Shown in pieces: positions 1 through 9,159 of a stretch of DNA of 64,000 nt. Source of the DNA: BACL21 sp038141525 (lineage in GTDB: Bacteria > Bacteroidota > Bacteroidia > Flavobacteriales > Flavobacteriaceae); the NCBI GenBank assembly GCA_038141525.1, contig JAYQIF010000006.1, positions 28,318-92,317 on the forward strand, given 5' to 3'. Position numbers and translations under genes: made by a program. The notes under the pieces were generated by a model, which worked only from the letters and a program-made list of their open reading frames with translations, did no database searches and was not told the origin of the DNA. Position 1 is the first letter of the stretch. Every line of letters starts with the position of its first letter.

Positions 1-599
1 GGCAAAGAAAAACTGGAGCAAGGACCTATATGGCGATTGAACATGGATTTGACGCTGAGCTGGTTATGGGCAGCAGAAGTTTTTACGGTCCGGTAACAGG
101 AACTAAACGATTTATTGATGGAGATTTACTTTATCGAAGAATCGATAAACAAGACCCAAATGAAACTTCGATAGAAACTTTGTGTGGTCAGTCTCATCCA
201 TTGCCCGAGACTGTGGATTTTAATCCCGCCCAAAGACTAATCGACTTTTCAACTTCTAAACCCTTTGTTCTCCAGGCGAGTCCCGGACCTGAACACAACA
301 CTCTGACAGACTCGGTTAAAAAATTCATAACTCAGGAATTCACCATAGGCGCTAATGACCGTATGGGCTATCTACTGCGTGAATTAATAAAAAATGATTG
401 CCCCGCTATTTATTCCTCGGCTGTCCTTCCTGGCACGGTTCAACTTACTCCAGGTGGTCAAGTCATAATCCTGACCAATGACGGTCAAGTCACGGGGGGC
501 TATCCTCGGATTTTACTGCTTTCGGATGAATCATTGAGCCAATTAGGCCAGCTCATTACAGGGCAAAAAATTCGATTTAATCTTGTTTCCAACATTTGA
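1..599 (+). CDS. pxpC: PxpC/KipA-like 5-oxoprolinase subunit, 3' part
   Basis: Only the C-terminal part of the gene is in the window. The frame is open from base 3 and reads about 199 residues to the TGA at 597-599; the ATG at 30 is internal, because the codons before it (GARTY) match the family motif that precedes the AxxGG/xxxGSRS region. Visible family motifs are GSRS, QLTPGGQ and TGGYPRI, typical of the biotin-dependent carboxyltransferase / urea amidolyase-like KipA family (about 280-330 residues). With PxpA and PxpB the family hydrolyses 5-oxoproline to glutamate using ATP. The partner genes should lie just upstream, outside the window. The family call is firm; the substrate is inferred from the family. 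Confidence 0.85.
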   Translation, partial: QRKTGARTYMAIEHGFDAELVMGSRSFYGPVTGTKRFIDGDLLYRRIDKQDPNETSIETLCGQSHPLPETVDFNPAQRLIDFSTSKPFVLQASPGPEHNTLTDSVKKFITQEFTIGANDRMGYLLRELIKNDCPAIYSSAVLPGTVQLTPGGQVIILTNDGQVTGGYPRILLLSDESLSQLGQLITGQKIRFNLVSNI

Positions 600-625
600 A
601 TTCTCGCCCTTTAAACAAGCTTAAT

Positions 626-658
626 AAAATAGTGGATCCACTATTTTCCACTATTTTT
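626..658 (+). terminator. Perfect 22-bp palindrome with T-tract
   Basis: Bases 626-647 form a perfect 22-bp palindrome centred on GGATCC, followed by a partial repeat of its right arm (CCACTATTTT) and an 8-T run at 653-660. It lies 27 bp after the pxpC stop and suits an intrinsic terminator for that operon. A hairpin with no unpaired loop is unusual, so a protein-binding palindrome is the alternative. Confidence 0.55.
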
Positions 659-930
659 TTTGTAATCCTCTAAATGATTGTCGAAATTTAATACTGAGCT
701 AACCAAAAGTCCAGACATACCTAATAAACTCACGTCTAATATAGAAGGTGTATTGCACTACGCTTTAGTTAATGCACGACCACAGGGCATGTCACTGGTG
801 ACAAAAACAATGTTCCTCGTGACTTTGCGCCTTGAAGACGTATGAATTTTAAGCAGTCTGTGTTATTTTAGTCGACATGATGATAACTTTTGACTAAATA
901 AACTATTCTAATAAGCCAAATTTTACTTCA
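659..930. other. Intergenic region, no gene seen
   Basis: No open frame with coding character on either strand. The segment should hold the promoter for the gene at 931. A candidate -7 element resembling TAnnTTTG (TAACTTTTG, one base too long) lies at about 884-893, with no clear -33 TTG. Assignment is weak. Confidence 0.4.
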
Positions 931-3262
931 ATGAAAATTTCTACAAAACATCCTTTAACCATTGCACTGTGCTTCTTGCTGGTTTTCACAGCAAGTGCAC
1001 TAGGCCAAAGCATCAGTTTTAACGAACTTGATGGCGCCACCAAAAACCCTTCCGATCTTAGTGTTTCTGAAATCTATTCGAAGCACTTGGCATATATCGA
1101 TCCAGGAAATATAACCCCCATGCTCAGTAGCATCACCCGAATAGATGCCACTTCGGGTCTAGTGAATGGTGAATTTTCTGGCCAATCTTCTTCTACGACA
1201 ACCAACACAACCATGGCCAATTTCCGAGATAACCTTGGGCGCATTGCCTCGGTCATGAAAATGGAAAATATGAACACCAAAACTATTTTTGACGGCAGTA
1301 ATGGATATACAGAAATGGATCTGATGGGCGGATCGCGAACAGAAATGACCGAAGAGTTAAAAGCCATGTTTAAAGTACCAGATATGGATTTACTTGTACG
1401 TGAACGACGTATTCCAGAGGGGGCGGGAGCTTCTTTAGTGTCGGTAAATGGTCGCAATTTATACGGGGTGAGCTATGTTTTAAATTCAAGTTATGGCGAT
1501 ACCGATGTAACGGAATATTATGATGCCTTAACTTTTGAGAAATCCTTTATGGTGACTAAGGCCAATCTATCTAATGGAACCAACACTACGAGCATTCAAG
1601 AATTTACCGATTACCAAGATTTTGATGGGCTCAAACAGCACAGTCGCTCTTACTTGGCAAGCACTAGCACATTTACGCAAGGGTCATCGGTCATAACGAC
1701 GGAAACTAATCATTCTTACAAACTCAACGAGTCATTCTCTTTTTATCGCGATGGCGGCTTAAGTGAGCTAAGCAGCGCTTTGCCTGCGATCCCTAATGGA
1801 TCGGTTTCCTCGTCATCTATTGCCTCAGCCATTGGCGGCACATCGAGTAGTAGCGCAGCCGTACCTGATCAGGATTCGGCACAGATTGCGGCAGAACTGG
1901 CCTCGGTTGAAAACCTCGAAGAATCGGAATACTTTAAAAGCCTCAACCTCAGAGAGCGCGCCTATCAACTCAGTTTACGCGCCGAAAAATTAGCGGGCAC
2001 TGGAAGTGGGGCTTCTTTCGCAGCAGCGGTGAACACAGTAAACACGGCAGAGCGCAGAGAAAAAATTAAAAAAATGGATGCGGCAGTCGCCGGAAAGCTC
2101 AAGTATCGCCGCAGCTCATTGTACACGATGATGCTAGATGATAATCGTAGAGAGCGATACCGCGTGATTAAAGACGCTTTTGGCAACGCCGTGCTGTCTG
2201 AAAAATTTAATGACCATAATATCGGGCCCTATTTAATTCCGGCCCACGGCATGAGCGGAGAGAAAGATCAGACAAAATTAATCGAACAATATCTCAACAA
2301 TAAAGGTGTGGCACGAGATTTGGTGGCTAAATGGTTCAACAGAGATGCCAATGGTAATTTCAACATGGACTTAATCGCAGAACGCGGACAATACAACGCT
2401 TCGGAAATCGACGTTAAAGTCGCTCAGTCTTCTGTGCGCGGTAAGGCCATGCTCGCCGATGCTGGGCGAGAACTCATTGGCAATACTTTTGTGATTGTTT
2501 ACGACTATAAATACACCAATAAAGAGGAGCAAGCAAAAAAGCGCGGTGGTTTCCTCGATGTCCATAAGCACCGCGGCGAGTATTGCTGGTTACGACGACG
2601 TAGCTAACATAGCACAAGGTGTACGTGTTGCTTCGGATGTTATGGGGAAAGGGTATTTTGTGAGGACTACAAGTTACCTGTATCGATTGGTTTGGAACGA
2701 CGATGTGGCCAACGAATTTTATACCTACTTGTGGAACGACGCCTCGGACTCAGATCCAAAACGAAAAGAACTTTTTGATCGCTCCGATCTGTTTAAATTA
2801 GAATATGTGGGCTCTGAAAAATCGCGCAATAATCTGCAATCGACGATTTTTACTTCTAAGTCAGACAACCAGCTTATCGAAATTGCCACGACAAGAGCAG
2901 TCGATAAGAACATAGGAAAATTACAAAGAACCTATGAAGAATTCCGTGTAAAAACTCCATTGCTAAGCACAGATCCTATAGCCGCTCAGATTGGCACCAA
3001 AGAGGATATCGAACGAGGGGATAAGTTTGAAGTTCTCGAGCAAATCTTAGACGAGGACGGAACCACTTATTATGACAAGATCGGCACAATTAAAGTGCAG
3101 AAGGTTTGGGACAACGCCTACGTGCCAGATGACGCCAGTGGAGAAGGTACGGCTCAAGTTCTCACTGAAGCCGATTTAGAGGGATTATCAAATACAGAAA
3201 AATTCAAAATGATATCCTGGAAAAAAAACAAAAAAAGAAGAAGCGAGAAACTTAAATTATAG
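931..3262 (+). CDS. Exported protein with LolA-like N-terminus, frameshifted
   Basis: One locus of about 776 residues broken by a +1 frameshift. It starts at ATG 931 with a signal peptide (residues 1-26, hydrophobic core then ALGQ). Residues about 60-270 resemble the LolA/outer-membrane-lipoprotein-sorting fold: a YYDALTFEK stretch, then TTSIQEFTDYQDFDGLK, the usual edge-strand pattern. The rest contains GRELIGNTFVIVYDY and SYLYRLVWND, a pattern I associate with unnamed Bacteroidota exported proteins. Dropping one C at 2562/2563 restores the reading FLDVISTAASIAGYDD and joins 931-2560 to the frame ending at 3262; otherwise translation stops at 2607. It probably heads the operon of exported proteins that follows. 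Function unknown; the LolA resemblance is by eye. Confidence 0.7.
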
Positions 3263-3333
3263 TATCTTTAAAGGGAGTGCAAAGAAACTCGCACCGGGTA
3301 TGTTAATCAGACAAATAAACTAAACCAAGACCT

Positions 3334-3864
3334 ATGAATTCAAAATTTTTAAAACTCAGCTTAGTGGCTTTGGCCATGTTAGCAATATCGCCGGCCTTTG
3401 GCCAAAGACGGGCCAAAAAGAAAGCCGACAAGGATATGAAAAACTGGCGCTATGAAATAGAATGCGTCAACGTGTCTTCAGATGGCAGTTATATCATCAA
3501 AATCTTTTCGTTCTCCAAAAAGAAGACTGTAGCCATAACACAAGCCAGCAAGAATGCGGTTCACGGGGTTATCTTTAGGGGAATTCCGCAAAACGAAGTG
3601 GGATGCGTGAGTCAACCGCCATTGGCCAGACACCCTAACGCGCAAGAAAAGAACAGAGAGTTCTTTGACGACTTCTTCTCGGATACTGGAGACTTTCAAA
3701 AATTTGTCACGCTAACCACTAATGGTGCCGTGGCGCCCGAAGACCGATTAAAAGTTGGTAAAAAAGAATATAAAATAGGTGTCATTGTCTCGGTAGACGT
3801 GGCCTCTTTACGTAAAACCCTAGAAGCAGCTGGAGTCATTAAAGGCCTCTCGTCTGGTTTCTAA
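3334..3864 (+). CDS. Exported LPP20/FlgT-like small protein
   Basis: Encodes 176 residues with a signal peptide (1-23, ending AFGQ) and then a Lys/Arg-rich stretch (RRAKKKADK). The mature part has a YEIEC strand, an Ala-rich helix (TQASKNAVHGVIFRGI), a second Cys (VGC) and a conserved EKNREFFDDFF helix. The same order of elements, including both Cys, appears in the next gene, so the two are paralogues. The layout (strand, helix with A..NA...A...I, then strands) recalls LPP20/FlgT-N lipoproteins, which is inference. It starts 71 bp after the preceding gene, where a TATCTTTA promoter-like box is present at about 3263-3270. Confidence 0.65.
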   Translation: MNSKFLKLSLVALAMLAISPAFGQRRAKKKADKDMKNWRYEIECVNVSSDGSYIIKIFSFSKKKTVAITQASKNAVHGVIFRGIPQNEVGCVSQPPLARHPNAQEKNREFFDDFFSDTGDFQKFVTLTTNGAVAPEDRLKVGKKEYKIGVIVSVDVASLRKTLEAAGVIKGLSSGF

Positions 3865-3877
3865 TAAATCCCTAATC

Positions 3878-4369
3878 ATGAACGCAGTATTTAAACTATT
3901 TGTCCTGAGTCTTTTTGTGATCAGTGCCACCTCATGTAAGTCCAAAATACAGACCGTATCTGGATTTTATGACTATGAAACCGAATGTGTTTCCTCGGAC
4001 GGAAACGGTATTCAAACCGTAAAAGCCTGGGGCACCGGAAATACAGAAAAAGAGGCTGTCCTCAATGCACGGCGCCGTGCTGTAGACGACATACTATTTA
4101 AAGGAATCCGCGGAGGGACGAGCTTCTGCGACATGCGACCCATTATCTCGAATCCGAATACGCGAAGAAATGAAGAGCAATATTTCTATCGCTTTTTTGC
4201 AGAAGGTGGGGCCTTTGAGGGCTTTGCCGGTCTCCCAGAAGAAAACTGGATCCGTCAAAAACTCAAAATCAATAAAAAAAATAAAGACAATTTAGCCTTT
4301 GAAATCGTCATCGAAGTCGATATGATGGGCCTCAAAGATCAAATGCGTCGCGATAACATAATTCAATAA
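3878..4369 (+). CDS. LPP20/FlgT-like lipoprotein
   Basis: Encodes 163 residues. The signal peptide ends in the lipobox-like ISATSC, so Cys20 is probably lipidated and the product a membrane lipoprotein. The mature part carries YETEC, then the helix EKEAVLNARRRAVDDILFKGI, FCDMRP and EEQYFYRFFA, matching its neighbour at 3334 element by element; Ala/Arg-rich helices of this kind are typical of LPP20-like proteins. It lies 13 bp after the previous gene and 11 bp before the next, so it is surely co-transcribed. The precise role is unknown. Confidence 0.68.
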   Translation: MNAVFKLFVLSLFVISATSCKSKIQTVSGFYDYETECVSSDGNGIQTVKAWGTGNTEKEAVLNARRRAVDDILFKGIRGGTSFCDMRPIISNPNTRRNEEQYFYRFFAEGGAFEGFAGLPEENWIRQKLKINKKNKDNLAFEIVIEVDMMGLKDQMRRDNIIQ

Positions 4370-4380
4370 ATACAGAACTT

Positions 4381-5352
4381 ATGAAGTTTTTTCAATCAAT
4401 ACGATTTGTTCCAGTATTGCTGTTGTGCTCAGCACTAGCCTTTGGACAAGCAAAAAAACCTACACTAATGGTTGTGCCTAGTGACAACTGGTGTATTACT
4501 AATGGTTACACCCTTGAGTTTGACAATCAGGGCATGACCGAAACTATTCCAGACTACAAACGCGCTTTTCAAGAAAGTTCAGACCTGCTGTTAGTGGTAA
4601 GTAAACTCAGTGGTCTTATGGCAGAGCGAGGGTTCCCGCTAAAAAATATGGAGTCTGAAATCAAGTCTATTAGCCAAGTGAGTGCCTTGGACAATATGCG
4701 CAGTTCAAAAGGTGGCGGGGCTGAGGTTGCGGTTAGCCCTGTGGATGAACTCCTGAATCAGGCCAAAGCAGATATTATCTTACAACTTACTTGGACCATC
4801 AATAAAGTTGGCCCAAACCGCTCAATTACCTTCAACCTTCAAGGACTTGATGCCTATTCTAACAAGCAAATTGCCACAGCGGCCGGTACAGGAGCCCCAT
4901 CGTTTTCTGTAGAACTGCCTGTTTTATTAGAAGAAGCGGTGCTTTCGTATATCGGTCCTTTTGCCGACAGCCTTCAAGATCATTTCGATGATTTATTCGA
5001 AAACGGACGCGAGGTGAGTATCTCGGTTAAGCGATGGGCAGACTGGGATGGTGATTTAGAATCATATTATGGCCCAGACGAAGAAGAGCTCGGGATTCTA
5101 ATCGAAGATTGGATGGCCGACAACACCGTAAATGGGCGCTTTAGCATAAAAAATACTACTGAGAATATGATCATTTTTGAGCAAGTACGCATACCGCTTT
5201 ATTACGAGCGTAATGGTCGCCAACGCGCCATGGACACAAGGCGATTTGCCAATCAGCTGAGTCGTTACTTGCGTAATTCGCCTTTTAACATTGAAAACAA
5301 ATTAACCACTCGCGGACTCGGTGAGGCTACCATTTTCTTGGGTAGTAAATAA
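4381..5352 (+). CDS. DUF6175-like exported protein
   Basis: Encodes 323 residues with a signal peptide (1-23, ending AFGQ). The mature protein begins KPTLMVVPSDNWC, then has a Ser-rich linker (QVSALDNMRSSKGGG), an ADIILQLTW strand and a long acidic segment (about 190-245). The sequence resembles the Bacteroidota family I know as DUF6175, whose function is unknown; I recognise it by the PSDxWC and ADI(I/V)L(Q/D)LTW motifs and not by a search. It sits in the middle of the exported-protein operon, 11 bp from each neighbour. Confidence 0.65.
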   Translation: MKFFQSIRFVPVLLLCSALAFGQAKKPTLMVVPSDNWCITNGYTLEFDNQGMTETIPDYKRAFQESSDLLLVVSKLSGLMAERGFPLKNMESEIKSISQVSALDNMRSSKGGGAEVAVSPVDELLNQAKADIILQLTWTINKVGPNRSITFNLQGLDAYSNKQIATAAGTGAPSFSVELPVLLEEAVLSYIGPFADSLQDHFDDLFENGREVSISVKRWADWDGDLESYYGPDEEELGILIEDWMADNTVNGRFSIKNTTENMIIFEQVRIPLYYERNGRQRAMDTRRFANQLSRYLRNSPFNIENKLTTRGLGEATIFLGSK

Positions 5353-5363
5353 ATACTTGTCTT

Positions 5364-6356
5364 ATGAAAATCAAATCTTATATCTCCATCATCGCGCTTG
5401 CACTCTTGACTCTAGGTGGGTCAATGGTTGAGGTCTTGGCGCAGAATAAAATGGACAAAACAGACGATCTGGGCCGTATTGCCATAGTGCCTTATGTAAC
5501 GGATCAAGTAGAGAACCTTCCAGAGATTGCCAAGAACAATCTCCGCAGTAAGATGGCGCAAATCCTTACAAAACAAGGAATCGCTGGCTCTGCAGGTTTT
5601 TCGAGCCAGTTTATCATGGTCCCCAATGTGAGTGTCTTGACTAAAGACGTCGTTGCTGGGGCGCCTCCAAAAGTTGCCCTTAATCTTGAAGTGGCCTTTT
5701 ACATTGGCGATGGCATCAATGGTGTCAAATACGGCAGTGCTGCGGTCATGGCCAAAGGTGTGGGCAGTACCGAAACCAAAGCCTATATTTCTGCACTCCG
5801 CAATATCAGTAGCAGTAATAAAGATTTGGCCAGACTCATCGATACCGCCAAAGAGCGCATCCTAGAGTACTATAACGACGGCTGTGACTTTATTTTGAAA
5901 GAGGCCGACAATTTGGCTGCCCAAAACAAGTTTGACGAAGCTTTATACGCTCTTTCTTCTGTGCCTGTAGTATCAAAGGAGTGCTTTAACAAAGCACAAG
6001 ATCGCATCGGTGATGTCTATCAGCAAATGATAGACCGTGACTGCGATATGCTCCTGAATCAAGCCACCAATGCATGGAATGCAGGGCAGAATTATGAGGC
6101 TGCAGCAGAGGCTACGGAACTGCTCAATCAAATCGAGCCTGAATCAGCTTGTTTTTCTAAGGTTAAAACACTTTCCAAAAGTATTCGTACCGGCATTAAA
6201 GACACCAATAACAAGGAGTGGGCCATGTTGAACAAACAACTGGAAAGCATTACTGAAATCGAAAAGAACAGATTGTCTACCACTAAAGAAATTGCTTTGG
6301 CCTATGCCAACAATCAACCTAAAAACGTCGTTTACAACGTCAAAGGTTGGTGGTAA
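5364..6356 (+). CDS. Exported protein with paired-Cys helical repeats
   Basis: Encodes 330 residues with a signal peptide (about 1-26, ending VLAQ). The N-terminal half (DLGRIAIVPYV and following strands, about 35-160) looks like a periplasmic alpha/beta domain of the CsgG/LPP20 kind. The C-terminal half has two similar helical units of about 50 residues, each starting with CDxxLxxA and ending with a second Cys (residues about 172-215 and 222-270); they look TPR-like, and the paired Cys may form disulfides. It is the last gene of the operon, followed after 55 bp by a strong hairpin. Function unknown. Confidence 0.65.
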   Translation: MKIKSYISIIALALLTLGGSMVEVLAQNKMDKTDDLGRIAIVPYVTDQVENLPEIAKNNLRSKMAQILTKQGIAGSAGFSSQFIMVPNVSVLTKDVVAGAPPKVALNLEVAFYIGDGINGVKYGSAAVMAKGVGSTETKAYISALRNISSSNKDLARLIDTAKERILEYYNDGCDFILKEADNLAAQNKFDEALYALSSVPVVSKECFNKAQDRIGDVYQQMIDRDCDMLLNQATNAWNAGQNYEAAAEATELLNQIEPESACFSKVKTLSKSIRTGIKDTNNKEWAMLNKQLESITEIEKNRLSTTKEIALAYANNQPKNVVYNVKGWW

Positions 6357-6410
6357 AATGTCTTTCCAGAACGACTAAAGGACCCTGGTTTTATTGAAAT
6401 ATAGGGAACA

Positions 6411-6440
6411 AAAGCCCGCTCAGTTGAGCGGGCTTTTTTT
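6411..6440. terminator. Strong bidirectional terminator
   Basis: A 12-bp stem AAAGCCCGCTCA with its complement, a 2-base loop and a T7 run, placed between the end of the plus-strand envelope operon (6356) and the end of minus-strand gapN (6495). It can end transcription from both sides. Confidence 0.9.
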
Positions 6441-6494
6441 GCAAGTCACGATGCGATACTTGCTCTTGTCTTTATGATACGGATAACTCTCGCG

Positions 6495-8099
6495 CTAAAG
6501 GATATAGTCCGTAGTTACAAAATTACTCTGTCGCTCCTGCAACATATTCTTGATGATCTCCTTATTCATGGGATTATCTTTGGCCGCGAGGAAGGTCCGA
6601 ATCGAGAATGAACGCAAAGCATCATGAACACTTAAAGTGCTTACCGCCGAGTCTTTACGACCAGTAAATGGATACGTGTCTGGTCCTCGTTGGCACGCAC
6701 TGTTTAGGTTAACACGGCATACCAAATTAACTAAGTAATCGATCAAGGGCGTCAGTTCCTGCGAATTCGTTCCGAATACACTCACCTGCTGGCCATAATT
6801 ACTTTGGGCCATGTCCTCTAATGGCAGCTTTATGTCTTCAAAATCCCGCACAGGAATCACGGGTCCAAATTGTTCCTCGTGATAGATGTTCATCTCTTTG
6901 GTCACTGGATACAATACAGCTGGGAATATAAAATTACTGCTGCGCTCACCACCTCGTTTATTGATGATTTTGGCTCCCTTCTCTAGGGCATCATCAATGA
7001 GTGACTGAATGTAGTCTGGTTTATTCGGCTCCGGAAGCGGCGTGAGCAGTGTGTTATCCCAAGGCATGCCCAACTGTAGAGCGTCCACAGCATTCGTGAA
7101 AGCAGGTAAAAACTCATCCTTTATTGCTTTGTGTACATACAATATTTTCAGGGCCGTACAGCGCTGTCCATTGAAGGAAAGCGTGCCTGAAATACACTCC
7201 GAAACCGCATTTTGCAAATCGGCACTGGGCAAGATGATTCCCGGGTTTTTCGCCTCAAGTCCGAGAACCAAACGCAAACGATTTTTATTCGGGTGTAAAT
7301 CTTGTAAAGCAATGGCCGATGAACTATGGCCGATAAGGGCAAGAACATCGATATGGCCAGATTTCATAATTGGGGAAGCGACTGCGCGACCACGGCCAAA
7401 AAGCACATTGACGACTCCTTTAGGAAAACTCGTTGCAAAGGCCTCAAGTAAAGGACCTATGAGCAATACGCCGAGTTTGGCAGGCTTGAAAATAGTCGTA
7501 TTACCCATTATTATGGCCGGTATGAGCAACGAAAAAGTCTCATTGAGCGGATAATTGTAGGGCCCTAAGCACAAAACGATTCCCAATGGTCCGCGTCTAA
7601 TGTGGGCGCGTACGTTACTGTCGTTCAAAAAGCGAGCGCCTTTTCGGTCAAAATCCTTACAGGCCTCGATCGTGTCATAAATGTAATCTACGGTACGATC
7701 AAATTCTTTCTGGGAGTCTTTGTAATTCTTGCCAATCTCCCACATTAATAATTTCACCACCTCATCGCGTTTGGTCACCATCTTTGCGGCAAAATCTTCC
7801 ATACACTTAATGCGGTCTGTTACGCGCATGGTGGGCCACTCCCCCATACCCCGGTCAAATGCTTTAACTGATGAGCGGATGGCCGCAATTGCAGAGGCTT
7901 CATCCATGGCGCTCACTTGTCCGAGATAAGTTGGCCCCAGCTTACCTGACTCGTCAGGGGTTTCTATGGTGGAATAGACCTCCGTGGTGGGTCCATTCCA
8001 AGTTTTCACTTGGCCGTCTAGGACATATTGATTTAGGGTAATTGGCTCCAAAGTAAACTCTTCGGGCACGGTAACAGTCGTTGGTTTCATAAAAGACAT
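6495..8099 (-). CDS. gapN: NADP-dependent glyceraldehyde-3-phosphate dehydrogenase
   Basis: Encodes 534 residues of the aldehyde dehydrogenase superfamily. Visible catalytic elements are Asn182 in GPYNYPLNE, Glu282 in GLEAKNP and the nucleophile Cys314 in NGQRCTA; the late motif EEQFGPVIPV is the usual ALDH cofactor-pocket segment. The full-length resemblance is to the non-phosphorylating GapN type annotated in many Bacteroidota, which oxidises glyceraldehyde 3-phosphate directly to 3-phosphoglycerate with NADP+. It is monocistronic, in the cytoplasm, and shares its terminator with the operon opposite. It lies 1.5 kb from the glycerol genes, which supply triose phosphate. Another semialdehyde substrate cannot be excluded by eye. 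Confidence 0.82.
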   Translation of the reverse strand: MSFMKPTTVTVPEEFTLEPITLNQYVLDGQVKTWNGPTTEVYSTIETPDESGKLGPTYLGQVSAMDEASAIAAIRSSVKAFDRGMGEWPTMRVTDRIKCMEDFAAKMVTKRDEVVKLLMWEIGKNYKDSQKEFDRTVDYIYDTIEACKDFDRKGARFLNDSNVRAHIRRGPLGIVLCLGPYNYPLNETFSLLIPAIIMGNTTIFKPAKLGVLLIGPLLEAFATSFPKGVVNVLFGRGRAVASPIMKSGHIDVLALIGHSSSAIALQDLHPNKNRLRLVLGLEAKNPGIILPSADLQNAVSECISGTLSFNGQRCTALKILYVHKAIKDEFLPAFTNAVDALQLGMPWDNTLLTPLPEPNKPDYIQSLIDDALEKGAKIINKRGGERSSNFIFPAVLYPVTKEMNIYHEEQFGPVIPVRDFEDIKLPLEDMAQSNYGQQVSVFGTNSQELTPLIDYLVNLVCRVNLNSACQRGPDTYPFTGRKDSAVSTLSVHDALRSFSIRTFLAAKDNPMNKEIIKNMLQERQSNFVTTDYIL

Positions 8100-8360
8100 T
8101 TTAGCCTTTAAGGCTCTTAAAGAAAAAATAAGACGGAAAAGAGCCTTTACTAGGCTTTATTTTATTGGAAGGTGGGTAAAAAGTACGAAAAAATAACCAA
8201 ATCATTAGAGCGCTATTCAATTTAAGACCCCCCATGAACTTATTCAAAGCGCATTGTCTGATCTAAAAATCACCTTGAAAGAGCTGAAAAGCATGGATGC
8301 GATTGAGTTTTTTCAAAATTATTTGTAACTTTCTTGTTCTAAATCTACTAAAACCACATC

Positions 8361-8966
8361 ATGAAACATTTACTCACTTTATTAGCCATAACCCTTACTT
8401 TTGGCGTATATGGGCAAAAATCAACAATCAGAACCAATGTCCCTTCTGCAGACATATTTATCGACGGAAAACTTGTAGGTCAAGGGGAAGTTGGTGGGAT
8501 AAAAGTTCCAAGAAATGAATGCATTACAGTTCAAGTCAGTGCTACCGGTTACCTGTCACAGACCAAAGAGTATTGTAAAATAAAGGGCATGCCACGAATT
8601 GAAAAAACAGAATACATTGAACTCGGTGTTGACGATTCCTTCGAGGCGAGTGTGCAGTCAGATTTCGCCAATAATGACATTATCATAAATCCAAAAAATA
8701 AGGATGTCGAAGAAGTCTGGAAAAATGCATTTCGCCTTATTTCCAATTATTTTGACGCCATGGAAGTCAACGACACCGAAGTATACTACCTCAGAACATC
8801 ATGGGTTGTTGCAACATTTAAAGGATATACTATTAGAACGCGCGTCATTTACCGTTTGACCAGAGAAAATCCCTTGGAGTTTTCCATCAAAGTAGTTTCA
8901 GAACGTGCTGAGGGACAGGCCAGCCCTAAAGACGATGAAAAGTATAAGCCTTGGACCCGTATTTAA
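8361..8966 (+). CDS. Exported PEGA-like domain protein
   Basis: Encodes 201 residues with a signal peptide (1-18, ending VYGQ). The mature N-terminus (TIRTNVPSADIFIDGKLVGQG, then CITVQVSATGY) follows the PEGA pattern of short beta-strands often found in surface proteins. The remainder (about 90-200) is a mixed alpha/beta domain with no motif I can name. A hairpin terminator follows at 9037. Single gene, function unknown; the PEGA assignment is by pattern. Confidence 0.65.
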   Translation: MKHLLTLLAITLTFGVYGQKSTIRTNVPSADIFIDGKLVGQGEVGGIKVPRNECITVQVSATGYLSQTKEYCKIKGMPRIEKTEYIELGVDDSFEASVQSDFANNDIIINPKNKDVEEVWKNAFRLISNYFDAMEVNDTEVYYLRTSWVVATFKGYTIRTRVIYRLTRENPLEFSIKVVSERAEGQASPKDDEKYKPWTRI

Positions 8967-9036
8967 AGCGTTATGCTGCGCTAATAGAAGAAGTACAACA
9001 GCGCTCATAAACACAAGAGCATATTCGACAATAATT

Positions 9037-9062
9037 TAAAGCCCCGTTTTGGGGCTTTTTTA
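9037..9062 (+). terminator. Intrinsic terminator
   Basis: Stem AAAGCCCC / GGGGCTTT around a CGTTTT-like loop, followed by a run of Ts, 70 bp after the stop at 8966. Confidence 0.85.
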
Positions 9063-9159
9063 TAAGCCAAAGAATGAAACAACACCTTCGGTCTTTACAT
9101 CGAAAACTCCTGAAGATTAAATCCCATATATTCAGTATTGAGAAAAGGCACTAGCCTGA

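Noticed and set aside
626..647. GGATCC-centred palindrome as a cloning scar
   Set aside because: The match extends over 22 bp of A+T-rich sequence and sits at a gene end with a T run, as expected for natural DNA.
1074..1457. 127-codon open frame opposite the 931 gene
   Set aside because: Antisense to a clearly coding region with a signal peptide; composition follows the opposite strand.
7042..7554. 170-codon open frame opposite gapN
   Set aside because: It lies wholly inside gapN on the other strand and has no domain or start signal of its own.
8215..8327. Short open stretch (FKTPHELIQSALSDLK...) as a transposase remnant
   Set aside because: Only about 37 codons after an in-frame stop, no terminal repeats and no catalytic motif; the resemblance is too weak.
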